This document shows, one piece after another, positions 25,401-38,826 of a DNA stretch of 64,000 nucleotides. Location: positions 47,498,171 through 47,562,170 of the forward strand of contig CM041776.1 of assembly GCA_023374045.1 (NCBI GenBank), given 5' to 3'. Position numbers and translations under genes: made by a program. A model generated the notes under the pieces. It was not told where the DNA came from. It saw only the letters and a list, made by a program, of their open reading frames with translations, and searched no databases. Within the stretch, counting starts at the first letter, position 1; every line of letters starts with the position of its first letter. The DNA comes from Limonium bicolor (Eukaryota > Streptophyta > Magnoliopsida > Caryophyllales > Plumbaginaceae).

Positions 25401-26963
25401 TAATAAACTCCTTGAGAGCATTTTACTAGCTCATTTACCATTTGCTCTTTAGGTAGTTTTAACAGCATTATAAGCTTATTTCTCCTAAGGCATTAACCAC
25501 ATTAAGATAGCTTGTTTACCTCTTTTCCTCACAAATTTCTTTCTTTCTTGTTTCCTTACAAAACCGGTAGGGCTTTGGTTCCTGCCAACAACTACACAAT
25601 ATATCAACATTGAAATGAGTATATAAGCTTTAAGCTTTATCTCATTGTAAACCCTAGTTACATATATTATCTTAAGGTATTAACATGATTGTTTTACCTT
25701 GGAATGGAAAGAGAGCTTGAATATATATCAAGAGAAGACTCCTCCTAGCCCTTGGAAGATTCAAATGAAGCTAAAACAAGACAAGAGAAGACACCATTAC
25801 AAGGTGCATTTTCGGTTATGACAAAACATGAAGGAAATGTCATTTTTCTTTGAGTTTCCTTACCTTGAAGCAAAGGAGAACAAGAATATGTGAAAAGATG
25901 GCTCAAGCTCCATCAATGGTGAATCTTCATGGCACCAAAATTGAGTTCTTGAAGATTTGAAAAGGTAGAAGTGTAGAGCTTGACCTAACTAAGACAAATA
26001 TGGTCTTAGAATTTGATTTGGAGCTTGGAGTTGGATTTGGCAAGGAAATGAAGATGGAGAAGAGAGGTTGGTATAGAGAATCGTAAATGGAGGGGAGGGG
26101 AGGAGCTTGAAGACGTGTGAAATGAGAAGGGAAGGAAAGAATGAAGATGAGTTCTACTTTAGGAGATATTTATGTACTAAAGTAACTTCCTTCTTTTACT
26201 TTCTTTTCCTTCCTTCCTTTAATTTATTTTACATGGTGATGACTCACCTTACTAAAACCCGGCCCCCATTTTAATAGAAGGGTGTTTTGGTCTTTGTTGA
26301 CCAATTTAATCACTTATAACATTATATGTTACAAACTAGTTATAAAATCACTATTCACCAATAACAAGGCACATAGAAGTGAAATTTTTGATTTCCCATT
26401 GATATAGCCACCCAAATGTGATACTATATAGTACACATGTTAATTAAAGAGTAATGATGGACATTTAGCCATTCAAAACTCATTTACAAGACAATTTTTC
26501 AAAAACGTGCTTTAAGACTTCTTAAAGCACATTTTGTGTTTTAACTTGTTTTCAAGCTTGGTTTTCTTTGGTAATTGATTTAATATGTTCATTAACATAT
26601 AATTAAGGCATAGGTATGACCATTAGGCCTTATACACATTTATCTCAAGCTTAGAGCACATTTTTGCTCTATTGACCTTAAGGTATTTATTTGTGTTTTG
26701 TTTGGTTTCATTGTCTACCAAAGTTTCCTAAGGACTTAATTAGCCTTATAAAGTCATAATTAAACATTATCAAGTCTTGGTAGGCTCTTTGGGTCCTAAC
26801 CAGTTCACTCCAAGCTTAGAGCATGTTTTTGCTCAAACCGTGTCTTAGTGTTTTATTGTGTTTTACCATGGTTTAAATGTCATTTATGTTTCTAAGGCAC
26901 TTTTTAGCCTTTAACTACCATAGCTTAACATTTACACAACATACCAAGTTTTGGGGTATTTCA
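22422..26963 (-). repeat. E1 5' LTR (right copy)
   Basis: It starts TGTAACACCCC and ends TTTTGGGGTATTTCA in plus-strand view. It pairs with 12987-17497; differences are mostly indels of one to a few bases. It holds the pre-terminal hairpin (22508-22529, one mismatch), the GCCCC hairpin (22809-22836), the conserved 90-bp block (about 23991-24083) and the GACCGACCC cluster (24387-24649). In element orientation the promoter would lie near 26170, where 'tacataaatatc' reads on the minus strand ahead of a pyrimidine-rich leader. The 122- and 113-codon minus-strand frames (23018-23386, 23323-23664) are broken in the partner LTR. Confidence 0.9.
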
Positions 26964-28089
26964 GATACATAATAAATATTGGAAGAAGAAAGAACATACT
27001 AGTCCTTAGAATGACCAAATTGAAAAATGTTACATTACAACACGATTAATACTTATACCGATTGCAACCTTAAACGCGAATCGGAGTTAAACACCTAAAT
27101 GATTACTACCTAAGGCAATAACCATAACAAGGAAAGCCATAACCAACAAGGGACGAACATATGTCAAATAACAAGTAAACATTGTTAATTCATTTGATCA
27201 CACCAAACATTGAATGAGGGTTCCAAATGAGAAAGGGAATGACTACCGCCAGTGGCGTCCCGCCAAACAATAGGTAATAAAGAGGGAATACGTGTTTTAA
27301 GACATGTCGCTTATTAACATAACAGCTGTCAGGGAAAGGACTATACAGGTTAAACAATGGCATGGCAGCCTAATCAATAATACAAGACAACAAGTCTACA
27401 TGCTATAGATCATAAGTCTAAGTAAAAGTACTCAACGCACCATAAGAGGACACAAGTCTACAGGAGCGAAAATACCGCCTTCGACTATCTTCCAATATGT
27501 ACAAATGAAAGTAACATTTAAAAAAAAATGACATGACAATTAATGGAAACGGGTTAAAACCATGCCACAATGGAGACATCCAAAAAAGGGAGAAAACACA
27601 AATCTTCGCCATAAGCTCATAAATTACATCAGACGATGTAACCCTAAGGATAGGGTAAAGTGATAAAAACCATAATACGCACTGTAAATAACGTGCATAA
27701 CCTACTAACTAATAAACAAGAGCAAGGAAATAATGGACAAGCGCCAACCGCGAGCATGGTAACCAGCTGACAGTAATTAGGATCAACACATAAATAACTC
27801 CAACAAAGGACTTACTAAACAATAAAACAACAATAACTTAACAATACAAGGAGTCATAAATTCCTTTAAAATATCGGTGAACTCAGGTCAATGTCGAAAC
27901 AGATAACAGAGAAAAATAAAAAAACCACTTTGTGCCACACAAGGGCAAACTTCACCATCAGGGCGAGATATCGCAAACACCTGTTAAATGAGAGATACAT
28001 AATTATACCATTGGCTGGGAACCCAGGGAACTGAAAAGAAATTCCTCGGAATACCCCTAACATGAATGAAAAAGGGAGATGGACCAAAG

Positions 28090-28292
28090 AATACCTCACG
28101 AATGTGTGACGGGCACTACGAGTATACAAAATGAGATATGGGACGATCGCACTCCGTAGGAGCTTGTGGACTTATTCATAAGTTAGTCAAGTAAGTGGCA
28201 ATGTATCAGTAGGGTACCCCATACATGTAGACGAGTAGCGTAAGAAACACAAGAAGTAGTCATCTCCATACCAAGGTCAGCGATGCAAATCC
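28090..28292 (+). other. Conserved internal block, E2 copy
   Basis: Matches E5 53999-54192: 'gtgtgacgg.cactac.ag', then 'gggacga.cgcactccg', 'gcaatgtatcagta', 'taccccata' and 'acgagtag' in the same order. In E2 it lies about 3.4 kb from the primer site (E1 excluded), against about 1.3 kb in family A, so its position is not what is conserved. Confidence 0.65.
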
Positions 28293-29993
28293 AGACCAAT
28301 ACAAACAACTACCTTAAGTATATTAACAAGAAGAGTTCCAATTGAACCAACGAGATTAGAGATACAAACAACCTTGAATAGAACACGACTAAGTCGTAAC
28401 CATGCAAAGGAATGGTTAACACACAATAACATTAAAGGAAACCTCTCATAAGAGGAGAGAGCTGATAGTCAACCTAATGACAAGCATGAAAAACCCATTA
28501 AACGGGTGAATAAACGTAAGTAAAAAAAAATCTCTTAAGGATCAATAACTACTTACACTAACACAATTCTTAGCATCCAAAAGAACTTATACAATGGTAA
28601 TCATCGCCACCCATAAGAGGGACATAAAAAGAATTACTCTCGAACAGTGATTACAAACAATACGAATGAGGTAACAATCTTGCATGCCCATATTAAGGGC
28701 AACAATACGTCTTCACCTATAAAGGGGTTGAACATAAGTACACCAATATACATAAAAGAAAGGCAAGCTAGCACACTAGCAAATGCCCTAAACTAAGAGC
28801 AATTGTCACAATAACTTAACGGTCGAGCCGATTGAAACATGATGCGCACAGAAGCAACCATTATAAACAACCTTTAGAATAAATACATGGGCAAAGACCG
28901 AACGAGCGGAACTCGCCCATAACTCAAAGGATAAAACAAATCATGGCCAGGCTATACAAATAGTCTAGACCGTCAGAGGACACACTCCGAAATAAATATA
29001 GCATTCAACGTTATAACCCACACAAGAACTCATAAATGCACAATCATACTCGTTTAAACAACATGGAAAAAAAGATAAAGGATATAAAATATACCAGAGG
29101 AAAAATGCCTCAACTGCCAAAGAACATACCCATATGGGATGTCGAAAGATGCAAAGCTCAATATAAACACAACAATGGATTCCCTAGCAAAAGCGGGGAG
29201 AAGCGTACAAGTATTGACTTGAGAATAATATACTGAAAATACAATATATAACATTACGAAGTACATAACAAATATTACAATTAAGGTATTACTCCGAAAC
29301 AAAACAACCTGGAATCACGGGATGACAAGAATTATTTTCGTGGATTATGAGCTAATACATCCAAAAACCTCAGAGACTAGTGCAAAGAACACTAATGATA
29401 ACGATAGCCAATGAGTTAGGATAATAACAATTTAAAATATATTCCGCACTAGTAACCTAGAATGTCTGGACACGATTTAGACCAAATCGTGTGCATGTAC
29501 AAATAATGATATCGCATAGACTAAGATACCTTCACTTCCAAATTAAGAGAAGACCGTGAATGACACTGTCATATTAGAACGAGGTCAGCAATAACTTGCT
29601 GCTAATAAATCATCTTCAATACGCTTTAGGAACAAAAGGGCAAACCAAGCCCTATGTACGTGGGTCTGCACCTCAATATGGAGCGAGTGGGCCCAATAGA
29701 ACGTATTTGAGGAACACACAACTATTCTATGCATTTGACTGAATAGAGAATGCGTCTCACCCTACGCATAGTTTTCTTTTAGAGTCGAGCGACGAGAGAC
29801 CGACCCGTCTCTCAGATATAAGAAAACTCCACTCTGAAGTTCAGTATGAAAACGAGGGAGACCAGGAACAAGACCATTAAAGGGTCAAAGTCCGTTGGTC
29901 GAACCATGGGGCGAAAAGGCAACATGGGAGTTGGAGAACTCCATGAGAGCCAAGTATTCAGCGCTTTTCTCATAGCGACTGTGCGATACTGTG

Positions 29994-30027
29994 GGGTCAC
30001 GGGGCGTAACCCTTTAAGGGGGGTAGA
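29994..30027 (+). promoter_or_regulatory. E2 second (internal) polypurine tract with hairpin
   Basis: A GGGTCACG/CGTAACCC hairpin (one C-A mismatch, loop GGG) is followed by CTTTAAGGGGGGTAGAG, about 0.4 kb before the true tract. It falls in the 83-codon frame 29846-30097, which is otherwise unremarkable. Confidence 0.6.
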
Positions 30028-30395
30028 GCCCTTGGCATATATTATCCATTTTGTGTTGTTTTGTGGTGTGTATGTTGATTATGTGTACGTGCTTTAAGCA
30101 CTTGGGATATGTTTTGTACTTGGGATGTATTTGTGTGATATGTTGTGCCTAGAGCATTTGAATTATTATGTATGGATGTCTTTGGGATTTGCGATATATA
30201 TATGTGCGTGTGTTGGTTTGGATGTCCTTCGGGACTTGTGATATATACATATATACGTTGGTTTGGATTGGAAAACTAGTGGTTGAATGGAATGGATTAC
30301 ACTACAGAAAAGTGTGGGAACTTTAGAATTGATAGGACTGGATGAATTGGAACCTTGAGATTCATTGGGTAGTTAGGCACACATTCGATTTAGAT

Positions 30396-30430
30396 GACTT
30401 CGGGACGAAGTCCTTTTATGGGGGGTAGAC
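30396..30430 (+). promoter_or_regulatory. E2 3' polypurine tract with hairpin
   Basis: A perfect 7-bp hairpin (GACTTCG, loop GGA, CGAAGTC; 30396-30412) leads into CTTTTATGGGGGGTAGAC and the 3' LTR at 30431. Compared with E1 and E5 (arms GAACTTCG/CGAAGTTC) the stem is kept while bases differ. Confidence 0.85.
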
Positions 30431-33400
30431 TGAAATACCCCGAAGATTTAATTCCTTAATTAATAAGGATTAAATTAAATCATGAACAATAATTACTATA
30501 AATAAAATGGTATAAATATATAGTCCAAAATGGACATTAGATTATACATGAAATCTCTAATCAAAGAGAAAATATTATTAAGAACATCACATGTAAATAT
30601 TAGTACATGTGCTAAATACCACTAATATTACTCTATAAATCATACAATACATTATATAGTTTAGACAATCATAAATACAATATAAACTCATGGATATGCA
30701 CCTCAAGACCAAAAAATAATAATAATAAAAAACTATAAGTAAAAGATAACACATAACTATAGTATTATTTGTACAAATTTGTGACACATATTAACTAATG
30801 AAAAGTATTTTGAATTCCCTTCAAAATATCAACCGGTTACCTGCACAAATAAAAAAAAACAAGATAAGATTAGACCATAAATAATTAGAAAAAAAATAAT
30901 AACAAAGTACAAGTAACCTTTCATATTAGCGTCAGTACACCCATCCTCTTTCACCTCCAAAGCGATAGCCTTACTTCTTTCCCTTCTGGTTAAATCAAGA
31001 CAGCAGCAGTACATTTCCAGCCTGCTTTTCCTTTCTTTCTCTTCTTCTTACGCCTGCAGTTTCCTTTTTCCTTCCTTCCCTGCTCCATTCTCGAACAACA
31101 GCGGAGGAAAACAGCAACATAAAACTGCCCATTTTCCCCTCATGAGACAGTAAAATCTCCAGCTAAACTCCCTCCTTCCCTACTTCATCTTCAGTACATC
31201 AGCCCCCCTAGTTTTTTTCATTCTCGATCTGTAACAGCAATAGAAGAGAAGAGAAAGAAAGAAAAGAAGCAACTGCAGCAGCCTCTCCTTTCTTCTTCCT
31301 TCACGTCATCCTTCAGTTGCTACTGACTGACCGAGACTTCTTCCCCACCTTCCATCCTTAGTAACAACAATACACAAAAAAACACCATTAACACACTCTC
31401 GGTGTAGCACAACAGAGAGCAGGGTAGCAGTAACAAAGAAGCTCTGTTCCCTCTCTTTACAGTAGTACCATGTGCCTAGAGCACACCCTTCCTCCTCGGT
31501 AAAACAGAAACAAAAGAAAACTGCACCAGACCAAGGTAATCAACCAGCTTCTTCATTTTTTTCTTTTCTTTTCTTGTACTCACGCTTTTGTATTGGGCAT
31601 GGGAAACAGCCCCTTCCCTCATCAGTTCCCACATGTTTTGCCAAGGTTTAAAGACCCTCTTGAGGTCCCAAAATCTAGCAGGAAGTTACACCAACTGAAG
31701 GAGTATCTTCTTGTTCTTCAATGGTGAGAAAAAAAAAAACTTATCAGAAAACTACGTTCTTCTTCCCTGTTTTGGTGTCCGAAAATACTACTACTTTTGA
31801 CATTTCCTTCCTGCTCTTATGCTCAAGCATGAAGGCTCCACTTCTACTTCCTTGTTGAGCCAAAGACCCGCACCAGAAAACATCAAGAAAGGGTGTATAA
31901 GTGAGGTAAAAATCTGGGAAAAACTAGGCTGTTCAAGTTCTGCTCCCCCCCCCCTTGTTTTGCTCAAGAAACTGAGCTTGCTCCCTGTTTGTTAGCTGCC
32001 GAGACTTGCCACGGAAAGCTTTCAAAACCAAGTTGACCGAGAGCCACCTAGATCTCTGTAAAAATAGCAAGGTAATTACCCTTCCTTTTATGTGCAAAAC
32101 CATGATTAAAGTCCCTTAACTAGCTAGCTTATATGGGTGCTAAGTAGCTCTCCTTGTTGCTGATAAACCATAGAAAAAATGGTTTACCTGCTCATAAGTT
32201 GCCGACAATCTGAGAGTTATCCCAATGAGGAATAACACATCTTAAAGGAGGTAAAAATCTACTAAACCTTAGATATTATGTACAAGGATGAGTGAGTTAT
32301 GTACATAAATTTTTGTAACCATGGCGTTTGTGGATACATGCTTAGGCCGAGGAAATTGGGAGGATAAAACTGGTGGTGGAGCTGGTGAAAATCTCTCTGG
32401 TGATTAAGGACAAGGTAACTATATTAATACCTATTTTTAATGCCTTAAGAAATTACTAGTTTGAATATTGTGGTGAACAGAAAATAATGGTATACACATG
32501 TGTGATTGGGTTGTTGGTGCGTAACAACCATGGGTATATACATGCGTAATTGAGGTTATAAATGTGTACTGAGTTAGATATATGAGTTAGGGAAAAATAA
32601 ATTTAGATGTGTGTGATTTATTAAAGTCAATTATGTGTGAAGATGGGAGGCCGAGAATACATAGGTGAAGAGCGAGTGGAGGAAATAAAGGATTTTGGCA
32701 TTTGATAACTAAGACTAATCACTAACAGTTAATGCATCTATATATTAAGTTATTAGTGGAAGAAAAAATGGTTTAAGAAATTAAGTATCGTTTTGTACAA
32801 ATCGAGAGAGTAAGTGAGTATATGTGCTATTTCGATCCTAAAAGGGTGTAGGAAAATAAATAGATAAATAATTAATTAGGGAGGCTAAGTGTTAATGGAT
32901 TATTTAAGGTTATTTTATTAGTCAATAAATTCAAGTACTAAGGACTTGTTAAAGTCAAATTATAAGCCAACAATGAGAGGAAATAATTAATGACGTTAGA
33001 TAATGAATCCGCAAGAAACCAAGAATATATGTGAGTTTGGGAGATGCTAAATCCTAAAAATGTGGAGAAGGTTAAGGGATGAAAATCTGATTTGTAAAAC
33101 TAAGTAGTAATGGCTTATTAAAATCTATTTCATATGTAAATAAGGAAAAAATTGAATAGGTTAGATGTAAAAACTGCTGCAAGGCGTAACTATAATATAA
33201 TTTTGGGGCATTTTACGACATTTAGAAATTATTATGGTTCTATTTTTAAGGCCATATAATTAGGCCAAGTTATGATGTGTTTTTGGAGCCTTAATGGTTA
33301 TTATTAAATTTATAAATTGATTTAGAAGGGTGTATAATTTTCTGGTGCAAAGATTATGACCCTAGCAAATATAACTACTTAGAAATATTTAGAAGGGTAT

Positions 33401-36295
33401 TGGTATATTTAAAAACTTTTAACATGGCTTAAATGAACTTTAAACCCTTATAAATGTCTAAGCTGATAAATAATTATATATGAGGTCAAAACATAATTAA
33501 AAAGAAATATAGAACGTTAAATATAGATAGAAACCGAGGGAGATGGTCTTAGGAAGTTTATGAATATATATATAAATTTTATGAGATTAGGGGTTAAATA
33601 AAAATAGAGTTTTGATTGGGATATTTTAGTAAATAAAAACAAGTCTGGTCAAGAGGATAATTAAGTGGTCAACCTTGACCACAAGTGAGGTTTGGCCAAA
33701 TTAAAATGACAAGAATAATTTTTTTTGGCATTTAAAGAAATATTAAGTCAAAAATGACAATTATAAAAAGATATGGGGTAGTTTTGTAAATAAACAAGAC
33801 TTGTGGGAATGGCATAAGGATTTGCCGAGAATGTTTTTGTTCGAAATTTAAGTACATGATATAATATGCGATAATGGTTGGAAACTTTAGATTATAAGTT
33901 ATAAGACTAGAAATGTAGTAGTTAGTATTATATATGGGTTGGTTTATAAACAATTCAAAGTATATGAGGAAGAAATTAGAGTTACCGAAAATACAAGGGC
34001 TGTTAAGAATTTCCAAAATATGGACAGCACATATTATTAAATTTGGGTGAATGATGTGACGTTATACTAAAGAATGAAAGGATTACTACTAAGGAGTTAT
34101 TAAAGAGCAACTATGCATTATATACATTTACGTTAAATGATGGGGTAGGTTGGCGATTTTAGAAGTATAAGATATGGTTGGAATTTTATTATAAGGAGAA
34201 CCCTATAATTTATATCAGGGGAATTTTAAGGTGACATGAGGAAATAATATGAGCAACGAGTTACATACGAGGTTATATGATTACATGTAAAAACACGAAT
34301 GTAACGACAATAACGTTCCACGTACATACGAGTGTACAACATTTTACGTGTGTGTACAAGGGTGCGTAAACAACAACGCATAAACTACAACTATAATACA
34401 TGCGTACTTGTGTGTGTTAATATATTAAAGTCTGTGTATGCTTGTAACAAACTACGTAAACTATTTCGAATAACGAAATGTTTAGACTTCATACGTGCGC
34501 GCACGTAACATTATCCTTGCGTGCATGTAGCCTGACAATAAGTAAACAAAAGTATAAACGTAACTTCCATGTAATAAATGTTAACCTCGTAGCGAAAAGA
34601 ATATATATATACTCGTAAAATATACGAGTAATGGAAATGTAAATTCCTAAGGTTAACAAACATCAAGTTGAACAAGAAAACAACCAAGGGTTAGCTACGG
34701 GATGGAAGTACGGGTTCAATATAGATGATTAAGTAGGTTCGAGTTATATGAGTAAATGCCGATATTAGAACTACGTGTATACCAGAGGTGCGAGTGGGTA
34801 GACACGAGCATAGCGGGTGCTAAAGGTTTCGCGGGGATTTTTACGCGAGCGTTCATCGGTGTAAGGTATGTTCATTGTGTGGTCCGAACCTCTGAGGGAA
34901 GCCTCGGTTCGGGTATTGATTGACTATGTGACAAGAGCGATATGTTTGCTATGCATGATTGTGTGGATTATTTATAAGGTTGGCAAACGATTTATATTGT
35001 GCGCGACGTCTTCGGACAATATTATTATGATTGTTTTATGCGGTTGGAATACTAATATTCGGGAACTTTATCCCTAGCTAACCTAAGTAAAACACTTAGG
35101 AACGAGACTCGGGATCCCCAGTCTCTAGAGCTTGACACTCGAACATGACTATAACCTAGACTAATTCTAGGGAAGTACATGAGACTTCAGAAATAATAAA
35201 TGGTAAAGACTTCTCCTAGACCTAAGAATTTACTTAGGGTAGTGATTAAGGATTAATCACATACTGGAGAGTGTTGGTTTATGGTACATGGTATAGGAAT
35301 CCAATTAGTCTCGACTAGTTGGTTTGCGCATTGGTGATCACCGGGTATAACGTCCGTATCGGACCGACTCCCTCTATATTCCGACGGGCCTAGATAGACT
35401 GTTGGACCAGGGTGCCGACTTTGGCACACGGCTTCGGCCATTCATGGACGCCTTATTAGGCAAGTGGAAGTTCCGGGATTGAATGATCCTTGGCAATGAG
35501 CACTTCGTGTGTACGGGAGGACTACTGTCCAGTGAGGTTATTTACGGGTTGTCCCAACACGACACCCATGGATATTGAGAGCAAGACTAATGGTGGCTAA
35601 CATAATTTAAAGGAAAAACTACTAACATCTCGATGGAAGTATCTACGTGTTTGTATTAATGTTTACAATACATTGTATGACTGTTATAGCACATGGTGTT
35701 TGGTATGTCGTGGATTGGATGTAATGTATGGATTGTCACTTTGATGGATTACTGTATGCTTAAGCACGTTAGTTACTGCTGTTATATAAACTGTAAAATG
35801 AACCAGATCTAATCATCCTCATGTTCAGACGGCTAATTGACCTAAGTGACCTAAAGGGTCTAGGATTACACTTTAGCATACCAGCATATAGTTTGCTGAG
35901 CCCCTTTGGGGCCAACACATTTCAGGTGTGGATCGGGACGTGAAGCCGGAGTGCGGGAATATGGGTAGACGACCTCGACTTTTATTTATCGCATGTTTAA
36001 AATTTAAATCGTTTAGCACGTTGAAATTCTGGGAACTCTTTTAATGCTCACTTGTCATAGGTATTGGTTGTATATAGGATAATGTAATAAATATCTCGTT
36101 CATCACTGCGGTTAGTTGTTGTTGTTAATTGTTGGATTAAGGTTATGCTTCTTTACTCGCATGGGCGAGTAATGGCATGTGACACCCAAGTGAGGATTAA
36201 TGTAGATTAACTTCCGCTGTGAGACGTCTCTAATTATGCTACGTGAGTGATTATACGAGAGTGATTATTACGATATTTGCGAGTGGGGTGTTACA
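30431..36295 (+). repeat. E2 3' LTR (family B)
   Basis: It starts TGAAATACCCCG and ends GGGGTGTTACA, followed by CATGG (36296-36300). It aligns along its length with 4883-10734, with mostly small indels and some substitutions, for example 'tatatatatataaatg' against 'taatatattaaag' near 34420. It contains the ACGT palindrome (34493-34506) and the pre-terminal hairpin (36153-36172). Confidence 0.9.
34493..34506. promoter_or_regulatory. ACGTGCGCGCACGT palindrome in the E2 3' LTR
   Basis: Second copy of the palindrome at 8934-8947, unchanged between LTRs although nearby bases differ. Confidence 0.45.
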
Positions 36296-37700
36296 CATGG
36301 GGTACCATACTGATACATTACTACTTACCCAACTAACTTAATGTGAGTTTTGTCAGGCCCACAAGCTCCAAGGAGTGCGGTCGTCCCATGTCTTGTTTAG
36401 TGCACTCGTAGCGTTCTTACCGGTGGTTATCGTACTCTTAGTCCTGGTAATTATGTTTTAAGTAACTATGCTGCCAATTCTCAACTTTGATGTCAGAATG
36501 GCCCTAATATTAGGTTCTATGGTTTCCTTGATTAATTTGTAATTCCTTTACCTTCACTAAGATAGGTGTTTGCGACTTATCGCCCTAATTCTGGTTTCCA
36601 CATGCTCGTCGTCTGGTATCTGTGAGTGGGGATCAGTAACTACTTATTATCTCTCCCATTCACTCCTAGGCTGTTAACGCCTTCATATATGAGTTTTCAG
36701 TTCTAGAACTCCACCCAATCCATTGGGTTACACCCCATGGTGTAGTCCGGACTCCATAATAGAGGTTGACACCTCGTGTTTCTCTTGTCTTATGGCAGTC
36801 CCGTTAGTCTGATACTAATCAGTACTCGTGATTCATCACCTTTGTTCTCTTAGTTTTGGGTCACTTTGGTGGTTCTAAGGGTATCCTTCCGTAGGCCTAT
36901 GCCATACGATATTTAGGCTCAGTACTTATTCTGATAGCTAGATGATTGTTGGTCTTGTTATTTAATTTATTCCTAGTTGGTTCTAATACGTTCTCCTAAG
37001 GTTACAATTGGATACCCATAACTTAATGGTTTCCGCCAATCATTGCTCTTCATTGTGTAATCCTTACTCTTATTCAACTCATATTTCCTCCATCCTCTTC
37101 GAGGTAACGATATCTTCCGTCATCAGACAATTTTCACTTTTTAGTTTATATCCGCTGCCCTCCAAACGGGAGTCTAGCAGCATAATGGATCAACAACACC
37201 TCCGGTGTGTGTGGTGCGGGCATAACATCGGCCCTTTTATTGCACGTTCACATCTGCCTATTAATTATATTTTTTTAAAGTCCTGACTCGTATAGCTCAC
37301 TTCTTGCCCTCTGGCAATGTTTAATGGCAGTGGTTTAACCACGAGTGTCGCGCACTCTCTAAATATGGTTATGCTGGTCCTGAAGACTCGTCACTCCCCA
37401 CCGGTAATGATTGACGTTTAATGTCCATACCGGCACTAGGGTTAGGCTTGTAGGCACTAATTATTGTTATTCTCATTACTCCCCTTTTAATATTCTACTA
37501 ATTGGTGTATTATTTTCAGGTTTAATGGTCAGACCGGCTAGGTCTTCCCGAGGTTTTATCGACCTTCAACCCGAGGGTTTCGTACCCCTGCCCTTAAGAA
37601 GGCTCTGTCCTGCTTTATTGCATTACGGACTCACATAAAATTTAGTGTTTATTGGTAACCACCTAGACCACTCGGTCCTTCAGGGTAGTTTACCGTTGCT

Positions 37701-37776
37701 GCACTTGTTGTAGCAAGTGCGCAAGGCCGGTTGAAATTTAGTTCTTGGTTAGTGTGGCACTTGCAGTGGCAAGTGC
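37701..37776 (-). other. Two GCACTTGC-type hairpins, E3
   Basis: The first (37701-37720) has plus-strand arms GCACTTG and CAAGTGC with a longer loop. The second (37757-37776) has GCACTTGC and GCAAGTGC around a 4-nt loop. They lie about 1.0-1.1 kb downstream of the primer site in element orientation. E1, E2 and E5 have one copy each. Confidence 0.75.
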
Positions 37777-38796
37777 ACCATGCAGACTGCGCCCCGGTAC
37801 GGTGTGTCAGTGTAGTGCTATTCCCTAATCGGGTTCCTGTTCTAGCCAAAAGTTCTTACTCAAATTAATGCAGTCTCACTCCCGCACTTGTTCCCACAAG
37901 TTTACCGTGGTAGTAAGGTCTTACTTTCTTCACGAGGCGTTGCATGATAGCAACTTAGCGAGTTCGTGTTTCTACAGTTCTCATGATCTCTCCTCATGCA
38001 CGTCGGGCCATCTTGAACCTTCAGTGTTGCATGGTTTTAGAGTTACTCGCTTCGGGTGAGACTTCTAAAGGTAATTCCTTCCGTATGTTACATATCTCAT
38101 AAACTAATCATTACTCGCCTTTTCTACCTCTTTTCCCCCAAGCGCACCATCGGTGCTTTCCTGGATGTAAGACAGGGTCGCCTTGCTTAGAGCAAGCTAG
38201 CCCCATTAGTCCTACAGGAATTTTCTCCTCAAACTTGGTCTATTACTTATCTCATCCTCGTATGGTAGACATTACATCATTACCAGGACCCCCGGTCCTA
38301 AATATTACATCAAAACACAAAGTCTTATTTTCTACATTTAACATAATCCTCTTAGCATCCACATCGGGCTTTCTGATCAGGAGAGTTATCTCCGTGGTGT
38401 TTCTCATTTCATTGTCTCACTAGATAGTACCCGAGATACGGGCTGCGGTGGGTGGGGTACCATTGCAAATTTCCCGGGATGCTCTCCCATCGAGTGCGAG
38501 CGGTTCATACCATCTTCGCGTTACTTGGGGTTGCTGGACCTTCACCACCTTCCGCTGCTCCGTGTTCTTCCTCAGTACTGTTACCCAGACCTCTCCCTGA
38601 CATAAGTCAAGAGGACGGGTTAGACCTTTACTCGGTCTAATACCGTAGTCTTGGTCGTTTAATATTGAAGTGCCTCTACGGCTATGGTGTGCAAGCTTTA
38701 AGCATTGCATCAACCCGCAAGGTCACGTATCCTCACAACGTTTCCCGTATTCCCAAAACCTATGCTCACTGTACAAATCCTACTATCTCTTGTCAT

Positions 38797-38822
38797 CAGA
38801 GTGGTACTCCGCTCTGATACCA
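38797..38822 (-). promoter_or_regulatory. E3 primer binding site and overlapping hairpin
   Basis: GCTCTGATACCA (38811-38822) is the reverse complement of the initiator-Met primer site, 4 nt from the LTR at 38827. The overlapping hairpin (38797-38816) reads in sense CAGAGCGG, AGTA, CCACTCTG, with one C-A mismatch. Confidence 0.9.
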
Positions 38823-38826
38823 CTTT

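Larger units (their letters stand above)
12987..26963 (-). mobile_element. E1: complete family A LARD-type element nested in E2
   Basis: A 13,977-bp element on the minus strand with LTRs of 4511 bp (3', left) and 4542 bp (5', right), a 4924-bp internal domain and GATAC on both sides (12982-12986 and 26964-26968). Orientation is fixed by the reverse-complemented primer site at 22405-22416 next to the right LTR, and the polypurine tract at 17498-17514 next to the left LTR. It has no retroviral-type coding region. It is the same family as E5 in inverse orientation; their internal domains align along their length by eye. It is the youngest insertion in its branch (E6, E3, E2, E1). Confidence 0.92.
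26969..30430 (+). mobile_element. E2 internal domain, right part (non-coding)
   Basis: Continuation of E2 after the E1 insertion. It contains the conserved block (28090-28292), a long stretch without recognised motifs, a second polypurine tract with hairpin (29994-30027), a GTCC-TTCG-GGAC hairpin (30224-30235), and the true polypurine tract at 30413-30430. Its open frames (up to 87 codons) are short, lack domains and fall on both strands. Confidence 0.8.
4883..36295 (+). mobile_element. E2: complete family B non-autonomous LTR retrotransposon (LARD type)
   Basis: The element has two LTRs of 5852 and 5865 bp in direct orientation, a CATGG target duplication on both sides, a primer binding site 4 nt after the 5' LTR and a G6 polypurine tract directly before the 3' LTR. 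After removing nested E1 and one copy of its target duplication, the internal domain is about 5.7 kb. I see no gag, protease, reverse transcriptase, RNase H or integrase in any frame, and stops are dense, so it must have been mobilised by proteins from elsewhere. The LTR pair is near identical except mostly for 1-3 nt indels. It sits in the internal domain of E3 and is thus younger than E3 and older than E1. Confidence 0.9.
36301..38826 (-). mobile_element. E3 internal domain (non-coding), right part
   Basis: Internal sequence of a minus-strand element, resuming after E2. It includes the rest of the conserved block (to about 36422), two GCACTTGC-type hairpins (37701-37720 and 37757-37776) and the primer site at the right end. 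Open frames here (up to 97 codons) carry no recognisable domain. The left part of the domain, its polypurine tract and its 3' LTR are outside the window beyond E7, so the full length is unknown. Confidence 0.8.
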